Shown: one piece after another, positions 1 to 5,985 of the stretch | Layout of the letters: each line of letters begins with the position of its first letter | How positions within the stretch are numbered: position 1 is the stretch's first letter | NCBI GenBank assembly: GCA_025362415.1 | Contig: JANYGM010000415.1 | Location: 1-10,766 of the forward strand | Direction: 5' to 3' | DNA: 10,766 nucleotides | Source of the DNA: a bacterium | GTDB lineage: Bacteria; Bacteroidota; Bacteroidia; Cytophagales; Thermonemataceae | Program-made: the position numbers and the translations under genes | The notes under the pieces: generated by a model | Databases searched by the model: none | What the model was told of the DNA's origin: nothing | Seen by the model: the letters and a program-made list of their open reading frames with translations, nothing else

Positions 1-6
1 GATAAA

Positions 7-90
7 TTGTATTCAGCCCCAGCGGGGCAGTATATTTATAGAAAATTAAGTGCATTTTGTATTCCGCTCCAGCGGAGCGAGATATTTATA
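7..90. repeat. Two tandem copies of a palindromic intergenic repeat
   Basis: Two 34-bp units (7-40 and 57-90) share the frame TTGTATTC, then a hairpin, then ATATTTATA. Each hairpin has a 5-bp GC-rich stem around the loop AGC: GCCCC/GGGGC in the first and GCTCC/GGAGC in the second. The middle pair changes from C-G to T-A on both arms, so pairing is kept while the sequence differs. No ORF covers the stretch. It resembles the short dispersed palindromes found between genes in many Bacteroidota; that assignment is from general knowledge, the repeat itself is seen directly. Function unknown. Confidence 0.8.
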
Positions 91-186
91 ACAGTATGAT
101 TGTTTTTATAGCCCTTTAGTTTATCAAGGATTACGAAAAAAATAACAAATTAACAATGTCGTTATCTAAATTAACTGATTATAAAC

Positions 187-212
187 ACTAGCGGTTGCTA
201 GCAGCTGCTAGT
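187..212. repeat. CTAG-rich near-perfect palindrome
   Basis: This 26-bp stretch equals its own reverse complement at 22 of 26 positions and contains CTAG three times. Its right half holds a perfect 14-bp palindrome at 198-211. It lies in the leader before the small ORF at 263. It could be a protein-binding site, a cruciform-forming repeat or an RNA hairpin; the sequence does not decide between these. Confidence 0.6.
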
Positions 213-214
213 TC

Positions 215-257
215 GTATTCATTCACAATTCCTAATTAAAAATTCCTAATTACTTAT
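215..257 (-). repeat. Stop-proximal AT-rich repeat, copy C (inverted, left flank)
   Basis: Read on the minus strand this 43-bp stretch matches 884-926 at 38 of 43 positions, including an unbroken 11-bp GTATTCATTCA block and a TTAAAAATTC block. It ends six bases before the ATG of the 52-aa ORF, so the ORF and the nucleotidyltransferase gene lie between two inverted copies. The sequence is low in complexity, which weakens but does not remove the significance of the match. It also contains a 12-bp direct repeat (228-239 and 241-252). Confidence 0.65.
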
Positions 258-262
258 GCCTT

Positions 263-421
263 ATGAGATACAAAATAGAAAGAAAACAATTCAACGAAAA
301 AGGTATTTATCCACAAGATTGGACAGGAAAAACGGCTGAAGACAGAATAAAAGCCCTCACAGAACTAAGTATAATGATGTATAAACTCAAAGAATTAGGT
401 AAAAAAACAAATAAAATATAA
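263..421 (+). CDS. Small 52-aa protein paired with the nucleotidyltransferase gene
   Basis: An ATG at 263 opens 52 codons ending in TAA at 419-421, seven bases before the next start, which implies co-transcription and probably translational coupling. The product begins MRYKIERKQF and carries an NEKGIYPQDW segment, then a TAEDRIKALTEL helix and a lysine-rich tail. It is basic, soluble, and has no cysteine or membrane segment. I do not recognise a named family. Short proteins with a basic helix directly in front of a nucleotidyltransferase-fold gene are a recurring arrangement in Bacteroidota, so an accessory or antitoxin-like partner role is a reasonable inference, not a demonstrated one. Coding status rests on the open frame, the tight spacing and protein-like composition. 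A competing ATG at 256 gives only 27 codons. Confidence 0.6.
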   Translation: MRYKIERKQFNEKGIYPQDWTGKTAEDRIKALTELSIMMYKLKELGKKTNKI

Positions 422-428
422 CTATAAT

Positions 429-887
429 ATGGTGCTTTTCCCCTCTTTCAGAGAGTTTTTGATTTTACTAAATAAATATGAAGTAGAATATATTGTTATT
501 GGTGGCTATGCTGTAGCCATTCACGGTTACGTGAGAGCTACAGGAGATGCTGATATTTGGGTAAATCCAACACTAGAAAATGCAGACAAAATGCTTACCG
601 TAATGCTTCATTTTGGATTTGGCGAATATGATTTTAAACTAGAAGATTTTTTAGTTACTAATGAAACAGGGTTTGTTTCTTTTGGAGATGAGCCTTTTAA
701 GATAGAAATTCTTACTAAAACTTTTGGCGTTACGTTCACAGAAGCCTACAAACACAGGAAAACAGTAGAAATTGAGGGGATAAATGTCAATTTTATGGGT
801 TTTGATGACCTTATCACCAACAAAAAAGCTTTAGCAAGAGAAAAAGACTTGAATGATTTAGCTAATTTAATTGACCCAAACCAATAA
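429..887 (+). CDS. AbiEii-like nucleotidyltransferase-fold protein
   Basis: This 152-aa protein has the hallmarks of a minimal nucleotidyltransferase domain. The GG signature is at residues 25-26 (VIGGYAVAIHG), followed by Arg36 and the metal-binding pair Asp40/Asp42 in TGDADIW, and a third acidic position, probably Glu93 in KIEIL. The C-terminal NKKALAREKDLNDLANL segment (131-147) matches the basic K..R.KDL.DL signature of AbiEii/DUF6036-type proteins. Members of this fold transfer nucleoside monophosphates to protein, RNA or small molecules, and several act in toxin-antitoxin or abortive-infection pairs. The gene follows the 52-aa ORF by seven bases. A TA-like or housekeeping role cannot be told apart from sequence. 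The stop codon lies inside the flanking inverted repeat. Confidence 0.85.
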   Translation: MVLFPSFREFLILLNKYEVEYIVIGGYAVAIHGYVRATGDADIWVNPTLENADKMLTVMLHFGFGEYDFKLEDFLVTNETGFVSFGDEPFKIEILTKTFGVTFTEAYKHRKTVEIEGINVNFMGFDDLITNKKALAREKDLNDLANLIDPNQ

Positions 888-943
888 GTAATTGTGAATT
901 TTTAATTATGAATGATGAATGAATACAAAATATTCATAATCAA
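884..943 (+). repeat. Stop-proximal AT-rich repeat, copy A
   Basis: The repeat starts on the stop codon of the nucleotidyltransferase gene. Positions 884-926 are the inverted partner of 215-257. Positions 885-943 also match, in the opposite orientation, the sequence just after the hisF-like stop codon (2999-3053), with about 49 of 55 aligned bases identical and one 4-base gap. This shows it is a dispersed repeat rather than part of either gene. The rest of the 149-bp gap up to msrB (944-1036) is AT-rich; I see no clear promoter match there. Confidence 0.65.
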
Positions 944-1036
944 TTAATTACGTATCATTTTGACTTCATAATAACATAAACTAATTAGAGAAACCTGCTT
1001 AATACAAAATTAATTTTAAAAACAATCTCCAAAACA

Positions 1037-1531
1037 ATGAAAAACATCTTTTTAATATTTTTAATGACTACTTTGCTGATAACTTCCGCTTGTGGACAAA
1101 ATAAAAACAAAACTCAAACCAAAACATCAAACAAAATGAAATTTGCAATAGAAAAAACTCCAGAAGAATGGAAAAAAAAACTCACCGCAGAAGAATACAG
1201 AGTATTAAGAGAGAAAGGAACAGAACGTGCTTTTACTGGAATACTCAACACAAATAAAGAAACAGGTGTGTATAATTGTGCTGGTTGCGACAATCCACTC
1301 TTCAAATCTGATACAAAATTTGACTCTGGCACAGGTTGGCCTAGTTTTTATGATGCTTTGCCAAATGGCGTAACGCTCATAGAAGATGCCACACACGGAA
1401 TGGTGCGTACAGAGGTAGTTTGCGCCAAATGTGGCGGACATTTGGGACACGTTTTTGATGATGGTCCTAAACCTACCAATATGCGCTACTGTATGAACTC
1501 TATTTCTTTGGATTTTAAGCCTAAAAAATAA
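1037..1531 (+). CDS. msrB: Peptide-methionine (R)-S-oxide reductase MsrB, lipoprotein form
   Basis: MsrB reduces the R epimer of methionine sulfoxide in oxidised proteins. The 164-aa product has a complete SelR domain from about residue 40. The structural zinc cysteines are C81/C84 (CAGC) and C129/C132 (CAKCGGHLGH), FDSGTGWPSF is at about 95-104, and the catalytic Cys152 is in MRYCMNS. The N-terminus is a lipoprotein signal: Met-Lys, a hydrophobic core, then the lipobox ITSAC with Cys19 as the likely lipidated residue and a polar Lys/Asn/Thr linker to about 34. The enzyme should therefore be membrane-anchored on the periplasmic side rather than cytosolic, guarding envelope proteins. An internal Met34 could start a soluble form, but the lipobox favours the start given. 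The gene stands alone and ends at paired hairpins. Confidence 0.95.
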   Translation: MKNIFLIFLMTTLLITSACGQNKNKTQTKTSNKMKFAIEKTPEEWKKKLTAEEYRVLREKGTERAFTGILNTNKETGVYNCAGCDNPLFKSDTKFDSGTGWPSFYDALPNGVTLIEDATHGMVRTEVVCAKCGGHLGHVFDDGPKPTNMRYCMNSISLDFKPKK

Positions 1532-1539
1532 CTCCTAGT

Positions 1540-1566
1540 AGCCCCCAAACCCCCAAAGGGGGCTTT
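1540..1566. terminator. GC-rich hairpin downstream of msrB
   Basis: A 7-bp stem AGCCCCC (1540-1546) / GGGGGCT (1558-1564) encloses an 11-base loop that holds another five-C run able to pair with the same G-run. It starts nine bases after the msrB stop and is followed by a short T run. It could be a weak terminator or a copy of the C-run/G-run palindromes common between genes in Bacteroidota; the stronger terminator follows at 1585. Confidence 0.5.
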
Positions 1567-1584
1567 AATACAAGTAAAATAACA

Positions 1585-1617
1585 AAAAAGCCTTTCCAAC
1601 TCTTGGAAAGGCTTTTT
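1585..1617. terminator. Bidirectional intrinsic terminator between convergent transcripts
   Basis: A perfect 10-bp stem, GCCTTTCCAA / TTGGAAAGGC (1590-1599 and 1603-1612), with the loop CTC, is flanked by an A run on the left and a T run on the right that extend the pairing by five A-T pairs. On either strand it gives a stem followed by a U tract. It lies between msrB (+, ending 1531) and the minus-strand sugar operon (ending 1705), so it can stop both. Confidence 0.92.
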
Positions 1618-1704
1618 AGGTATTATTGTTTGGATTTCATCATTCTTGCTACAATTTAGCAAATAATTCTTAATTTCTTATGCTTTTCTATTCAAAAATA
1701 GGGC

Positions 1705-2958
1705 TTAAATATTTTTTCCTTTTCCAATCAAAATATATTTATTTTTATGGTCAGAGCTTGTTTTTTCTTTCGTGAGTGCGAAGGTAGTATTATTTTCTAT
1801 GGTAGTCAAACAAACACTTTCAACAGTTTTTTCATCTGGCTGAATAAACATTTCTTTCTTAAATTGCCATTCCCAGTTGTCGTTTCTTTCCCAAAATTTC
1901 AGGTTACGATGCTGGTCTATGAGATAATAGAAACCATTTTTTGTAATTCCTAGCCAATTTAAAAATATATCTAAATTTTGTGGTTCTTTGTGTGTGTATT
2001 CATTCACAAACGCTAAACCTTGCACTCTTGTCATTCTTTTCAGACGAATTTCACGAGAAACGTGGTCTGTAACCTTTCCATAGCCATATTTTAAGAATTT
2101 GATATAGTCGTGAACATCAGAATAATTATAACAATCTATGTCATTATAATTGTCAAAAGTACGAGTTTGCAAATGCGTTTCATAATTATACAAATCTATC
2201 ATTTTTTCGTGTTGGGCTTTGGTGTCCCAACGCAAATAATTATTCAAATAAATGCCTCTTACGCCCACTTGTTCAAGTTCTTTATCATCAGGATAGATAA
2301 AAGATTTTATATCATTTTGTGTTATTTCATCAAAATCATCAATCAAATCCTCTGCTTCATATCCCATTAAGTCGTGTTCTTTCCTGTATTTTCTAGTCAT
2401 TTCTACCTCATCTGTATGCGAATACATACCTACTTGGTCTATGCCCTGATGCGCTCCCCAAATAATAAGTGGGATTTTGAATTTTACAGCAATTTGTACA
2501 GGAAAAACTGTTTGACCAGCTAAACAATGCCAATAAATGCTCCCAAATTTGCGCAAAGTAGCTTTTGTAATTTTTTTGACTGTTTCAGGATTTACGGTAA
2601 GCGTCATTATATCACAATCAAACAAAATACGCAAATTTGCCAAATTACGCACACCAACATCTGTATTATAATGTTTGTTATAGGTTACCAAAAGAGGGTT
2701 CATTTTATAGACATTTTTGATAATATGGACTATAAAATAAGAATCCCTTGCACCACTCACAGGAATAATGCAATCATAATTATTTTCTGAAAGATTTTTA
2801 TAATTTTCAAGAATATTTTTGAGTAATTCTCCTCTTTCTTTCCAATTTAGGCTATCTTTTTCTTCGTGAACACGACAGCCACTACACACACCTTGTGCAT
2901 CAAAAGTGATATTAAGTGGATGATATTGGTGATACAAACAACGAGTACAAATTTTCAT
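1705..2958 (-). CDS. N-acetyl sugar amidotransferase, WbpG type, with SGARDS PP-loop
   Basis: Proteins of this family use ATP and ammonia to turn an acetamido group of a nucleotide sugar into acetamidino. The 417-aa product has an N-terminal zinc-ribbon-like set C4, C7, C25, C28 and then a PP-loop ATPase core. The loop reads SGARDS at 68-73 instead of the usual SGGxDS; Ser68, Gly69, Asp72 and Ser73 are kept. Family-typical segments follow, such as FGSIYWH and IIWGAHQG. The region LKYGYGKVTDH...EIRLKRM is shared with the paralogue at 4825-5955, but this protein is about 40 residues longer, with a polar tail after about 365. It is the last gene of the minus-strand cluster, 92 bp after the hisF-like gene, the arrangement expected for a WbpG-HisH2-HisF2 unit. 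The exact sugar is not determinable. Confidence 0.9.
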   Translation of the reverse strand: MKICTRCLYHQYHPLNITFDAQGVCSGCRVHEEKDSLNWKERGELLKNILENYKNLSENNYDCIIPVSGARDSYFIVHIIKNVYKMNPLLVTYNKHYNTDVGVRNLANLRILFDCDIMTLTVNPETVKKITKATLRKFGSIYWHCLAGQTVFPVQIAVKFKIPLIIWGAHQGIDQVGMYSHTDEVEMTRKYRKEHDLMGYEAEDLIDDFDEITQNDIKSFIYPDDKELEQVGVRGIYLNNYLRWDTKAQHEKMIDLYNYETHLQTRTFDNYNDIDCYNYSDVHDYIKFLKYGYGKVTDHVSREIRLKRMTRVQGLAFVNEYTHKEPQNLDIFLNWLGITKNGFYYLIDQHRNLKFWERNDNWEWQFKKEMFIQPDEKTVESVCLTTIENNTTFALTKEKTSSDHKNKYILIGKGKNI

Positions 2959-2998
2959 TTAATGCTTTTTAGGTGAATTTAATTGATTATATAAGCGT

Positions 2999-3053
2999 TT
3001 GATTATCAATATTTTATATTCAACATTTATAATTCAAAATTCACAATTATTTA
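2999..3053 (-). repeat. Stop-proximal AT-rich repeat, copy B
   Basis: On the minus strand this begins with the hisF-like TAA stop and runs TAATTGTGAATTTT and onward into the gap before the amidotransferase gene. It aligns to 885-943 over about 55 bases with one 4-base gap, ending in the shared ATAATCAA. As at 884, the repeat begins on the stop codon itself. The remaining gap (2959-2998) has no gene and no clear promoter. Confidence 0.6.
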
Positions 3054-3935
3054 GATAATTTCCTTTTCAATTTTGACAAACAATAAATGTTCTAAAATAC
3101 TATCTTCTTTCTTGTTTAAACGACCATTTTTATCCAAATTATTTTCTTGGTAATTAGCGTGAGTTTCTAGCCTTACGCAGTTTTTAGCTTGATTTATTTG
3201 CATTTTGGCAATATTTACGCTATGTTCCGTAAAATGAAAAAAATTACCTGCTGCAGCGGCATCTATATTTGTTTTTTGGAATAATTCTATAAAATTTTGC
3301 GCATTTTTCGCACCACCCAATGCAATAATAGGAATATTTATAGCTTTTTCTAGTTGTTGCAAAGGCTCAATTTCAAAACCCTGATAACTTCCATCTTTAT
3401 CCACAGAATTGATTAAAAGTTCTCCTACACCCAAATCAACAACTTTTTTTGCCCAATCTATCAAATCAATATCTAAAAAAGTTTTATCTAAATAATTATA
3501 TGGTCTATATTTTACTTGATTATGATTTTGGGTATCAATTTTAATATCAATAGAACCTATAACACATTGATTACCAAACTCTTTGGCTACTTCTATAACC
3601 GTTTTTGGTGAGGTAAGTAACAAATTATTAACAATAAGTTTATCACCTCCATTTTGGATAATATTATGAGCATCTTCTAGCGTTTTTATGCCACCACCAA
3701 CAGAAAGTGGTACAAAACATTTCTTAGAAACCCTTTTCAAAAGTTCAATATTAGTTTTTTTACCTTGCAAAGTAGCAGAAATATCATTAAATGCAATTTC
3801 ATCTATTCCCCACTGATTAAGAAATTCAACCGCTATTTCTGGCTTTCCAATGGGCCAATATTTATTAAAACCAATACTTTGCACAACAATATCATCTTTT
3901 ATTGTGAGTACGGCTATGATTCTCTTTTTCAGCAT
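3051..3935 (-). CDS. HisF2-type ammonia-delivering subunit for sugar amidination (WbuZ/AglZ-like)
   Basis: This is a (beta/alpha)8 barrel of the HisF family. I choose the ATG at 3935 (294 aa), which gives the family-typical start MLKKRIIAVL; a GTG at 3980 would add 15 atypical residues and overlap the hisH-like gene. In this numbering the second catalytic Asp of imidazole glycerol phosphate synthase is kept at position 130 (GSIDIKID), but position 11 is Thr instead of Asp. Phosphate-loop motifs SVGGGI and LGGAKN and the NSVDKDG strand are present. Loss of Asp11 argues against histidine synthesis and fits the HisF2 role: carrying ammonia from the HisH2 glutaminase to a WbpG amidotransferase. 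The roughly 30-residue charged C-terminal tail is longer than usual. It lies 22 bp after the hisH-like gene. Confidence 0.88.
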   Translation of the reverse strand: MLKKRIIAVLTIKDDIVVQSIGFNKYWPIGKPEIAVEFLNQWGIDEIAFNDISATLQGKKTNIELLKRVSKKCFVPLSVGGGIKTLEDAHNIIQNGGDKLIVNNLLLTSPKTVIEVAKEFGNQCVIGSIDIKIDTQNHNQVKYRPYNYLDKTFLDIDLIDWAKKVVDLGVGELLINSVDKDGSYQGFEIEPLQQLEKAINIPIIALGGAKNAQNFIELFQKTNIDAAAAGNFFHFTEHSVNIAKMQINQAKNCVRLETHANYQENNLDKNGRLNKKEDSILEHLLFVKIEKEII

Positions 3936-3957
3936 TTTAGATGAGTATTTTGATTTT

Positions 3958-4608
3958 TTAAATATTTTCAATAAAGCCACGAAACAATCTTAAACCATTA
4001 TTTTGACTTTTTTCTGGGTGAAACTGCACACCAAAAATATTATCTTTTTGGACTGCTGCCGTAAGTTTTAGACCACCATAATCACAAATAGAAGATTGAT
4101 ACTTTGCCTCACAATCAAAGTAAAAGGTATGGTCAAAATAAAAATTATTGCTTGTATTACTTTCATTTAGGCGTTGATACAAAATAGAATTTTGTGTGGT
4201 TTCTATATTGTTCCAACCTACGTGAGGTATGGTTGCGTGTATAATGGGCGTGATTTTCTGAACATTTCCAGCAATAAAATTAAGCCCTTTGTGGGGATTA
4301 TTTTCAGTAGCATTTTCGTCAGAAAAAGTTGCTAAAAGTTGCATTCCCAAACAAATACCTAAAATAGGTTTTTTATGAATTAAGACAATTTCCGACAAAA
4401 TTTCTATCAAATTTCGTTGTTTTATAGCATTCATAGCAATTTCAAAAGCACCTACACCAGGCAAAATAAGTGCGTCAGCAGCCATTAAAACTTCTTTTTT
4501 GTCCGAAATAATAGTTTTATAACCCAAGAATTCTAACGCATTGCTTACAGATTGAGTATTTCCTAAACCATAATCAATAATAGCTATTTTAGCTTTTTTA
4601 TGTGTCAT
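3958..4608 (-). CDS. HisH2-type glutamine amidotransferase for sugar amidination
   Basis: This 216-aa class I glutaminase hydrolyses glutamine and passes ammonia to its HisF-like partner. Visible features are the N-terminal strand IAIIDYGLGN, the PGVGAF oxyanion segment (50-55), the nucleophile Cys86 in GICLGMQ, and the His197/Glu199 pair in FHPEKS, so the catalytic triad is complete. Sequence alone cannot separate it cleanly from HisH of histidine synthesis; the partner lacking Asp11, the WbpG-type neighbours and the absence of other his genes assign it to amidino-sugar formation. Its start lies after the 216-bp gap holding an inverted-repeat element, so it may have its own promoter or be limited by that structure. 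Confidence 0.88.
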   Translation of the reverse strand: MTHKKAKIAIIDYGLGNTQSVSNALEFLGYKTIISDKKEVLMAADALILPGVGAFEIAMNAIKQRNLIEILSEIVLIHKKPILGICLGMQLLATFSDENATENNPHKGLNFIAGNVQKITPIIHATIPHVGWNNIETTQNSILYQRLNESNTSNNFYFDHTFYFDCEAKYQSSICDYGGLKLTAAVQKDNIFGVQFHPEKSQNNGLRLFRGFIENI

Positions 4609-4643
4609 TTTATTTTGATATGTTAGCCTTACCTACAATTTTT

Positions 4644-4817
4644 GTAATTGTTTAGGTTAAATATTTAGAAATTGAAACAAATGTATTAAAATGTAGGGGC
4701 TGGGCTTGCCCTTGCCCTCGTAGAGCAATTTTTAGCTAATTTTTTGTTTGTCGTGTTGCTTTCGCAAATTGGGCAGGGGTAAGCCCAGCCCCTACAAAAT
4801 ACAACCTAAACAGTTAC
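4644..4817. repeat. Nested inverted-repeat (MITE-like) element
   Basis: The outer arms 4644-4658 and 4803-4817 are inverted 15-mers identical at 14 positions (GTAAYTGTTTAGGTT). The inner arms 4692-4717 and 4771-4796 are inverted 26-mers with two mismatches (core TGTAGGGGCTGGGCTT), around a 53-bp AT-rich centre. The GC-rich arms stand out from the surrounding AT-rich DNA. It fills most of the 216-bp gap between the upstream amidotransferase and the hisH-like gene. No ORF or transposase is seen, so it would be non-autonomous. Transcribed from the minus strand it would form a long stable hairpin that could attenuate or process the message. Confidence 0.8.
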
Positions 4818-4824
4818 CAATTTT

Positions 4825-5955
4825 TTATAATCCTACACCAACCTGAAATTTTCTTGTCCATTTTCCTTGTTCGTTTCTATCAAATAAATTTTTATTGACA
4901 AATTTATCCACAATCTCCCAAAACTCTTCTATTGTTATCTCTAAGTATTTACAAAAACCTTTAATATACTCATCAGAACAAGTACCATCATATTTTTCAG
5001 CAAGTTTTATGGCATTTTCTCTTGAAATTCTACCAAGACGAATCTCCTCATTCATATAATCTGTAGTACGTCCAAAGCCAAATTTGAGGTATTTTATCAT
5101 CTGATTTAGCGACACCCAATCTTCATCAAGCGAAGTAATGCCATACGGCTCACCAATAGCTTCTGGTGGCTCTTGTCTTATGTCCAAACCTCGTAAAGTT
5201 GCATAATTTCCATTATTGATAAGTGACCAATCCTTCCAATAATAACCTAAAAATGTAATACGCAAATTGGCACGTTGCATTTCTTCATCAGAAGGATAAA
5301 CATATTGCAAAATATCATTTTTACGTATTTCCTCACTCAAAAGCCAAGTAACATCACCACCACCCAAAGTATTCATATGTTTGAGATTATTCCCATCTCC
5401 ACCACTTTTACCTTTAGTTTTCAAATCTCCTAGTTGCAAAGCAGGATTTTCACCCCACCAAATTAATGGAATCTGATAAGCAATAGCTAAACGAGGTACA
5501 CTACTAAACAAGGCTAATTCTGTAGATTTAGCCCAATTAGCATAAGTCAAAAAACCTTTTTTCATAAGGTTTTGCCATACTTTGGGTGCAGGATTGATAG
5601 TGATACAGTCAAAACCTTGTTCAATAAGATTAGTTACGTTATCCACACCACGTTGTGTAACTTGTGCTGGCGGATAACTTAAACAAACTAGTAATGGGTT
5701 CATTTTAAGAACTTTTTTGACATACAAAGCCTGCCTAAGGCTATCTTTTCCACCACTAATACCTATAATACAGTCATAACCAGAATGGCTATTGTCTTTC
5801 CCAAATTGTACCGCAGTTGCAAGTTCATCTTTTCGTTCTTGCCAATCAACGTTTTTGAGTGTATCAAAATAGTTACACGCAGGGCAAATACCATTCTCAT
5901 CAAACAATGTATTTGGTCTAGTATCTGTTTGTAAGCATTTTTTGCAGTATTTCAT
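4825..5955 (-). CDS. N-acetyl sugar amidotransferase, WbpG type, canonical PP-loop
   Basis: This 376-aa paralogue of the protein at 1705-2958 belongs to the same ATP-dependent amidotransferase family. It has zinc-ribbon-like cysteines C4, C7, C24, C27 and the canonical PP-loop SGGKDS at 67-72 (GISGGKDS). The middle region differs strongly from the other copy: WAKSTELALFSSVPRLAIAY, IPLIWWGENPALQLGD and a GGDGNN/LGGGD stretch, which suggests another substrate pocket. The C-terminal FGFGRTTDYMNEEIRLGRI region is shared. It follows the acetyltransferase gene by 30 bp and is separated from hisH/hisF by the repeat element. Whether it shares the single HisH/HisF ammonia source or uses another is unknown; a distinct target such as a nonulosonic acid precursor is possible. 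Confidence 0.9.
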   Translation of the reverse strand: MKYCKKCLQTDTRPNTLFDENGICPACNYFDTLKNVDWQERKDELATAVQFGKDNSHSGYDCIIGISGGKDSLRQALYVKKVLKMNPLLVCLSYPPAQVTQRGVDNVTNLIEQGFDCITINPAPKVWQNLMKKGFLTYANWAKSTELALFSSVPRLAIAYQIPLIWWGENPALQLGDLKTKGKSGGDGNNLKHMNTLGGGDVTWLLSEEIRKNDILQYVYPSDEEMQRANLRITFLGYYWKDWSLINNGNYATLRGLDIRQEPPEAIGEPYGITSLDEDWVSLNQMIKYLKFGFGRTTDYMNEEIRLGRISRENAIKLAEKYDGTCSDEYIKGFCKYLEITIEEFWEIVDKFVNKNLFDRNEQGKWTRKFQVGVGL

Positions 5956-5985
5956 TCTTATTTTGAAGTAATTTTTAGTATTGTT

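Noticed and set aside
7..90. CRISPR array
   Set aside because: Only two units, with a short 16-bp gap between them, units that differ in the stem, and no cas genes.
1114..1450. Minus-strand ORFs over msrB and plus-strand ORFs over the sugar genes
   Set aside because: They overlap strongly supported genes in other frames, have no recognisable motifs and show compositions typical of shadow frames.
1618..1704. Possible small gene or RNA between the terminator and the sugar operon end
   Set aside because: No credible ORF, no conserved RNA structure and no repeat seen; it is read as plain spacer.
3936..3980. GTG start at 3980 for the hisF-like gene (309 aa)
   Set aside because: The extra 15 residues do not fit the family start and overlap the end of the hisH-like gene in another frame. 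The ATG at 3935 gives MLKKRII and places the conserved Asp at position 130.
3051..4608. hisH and hisF of histidine biosynthesis
   Set aside because: No other his genes are nearby, the HisF-like protein has Thr at position 11, and both neighbours are WbpG-type amidotransferases.
4678..4685. Bacteroidota -7 box (TACATTTG on the minus strand, fits TAnnTTTG) 70 bp before the hisH-like start
   Set aside because: No matching TTG-type -33 element at the expected distance, and such an 8-mer is common in AT-rich DNA. Noted as a weak candidate only.
4644..4817. Insertion sequence
   Set aside because: Inverted arms are present but there is no transposase ORF or clear target-site duplication, so only a non-autonomous repeat can be supported.
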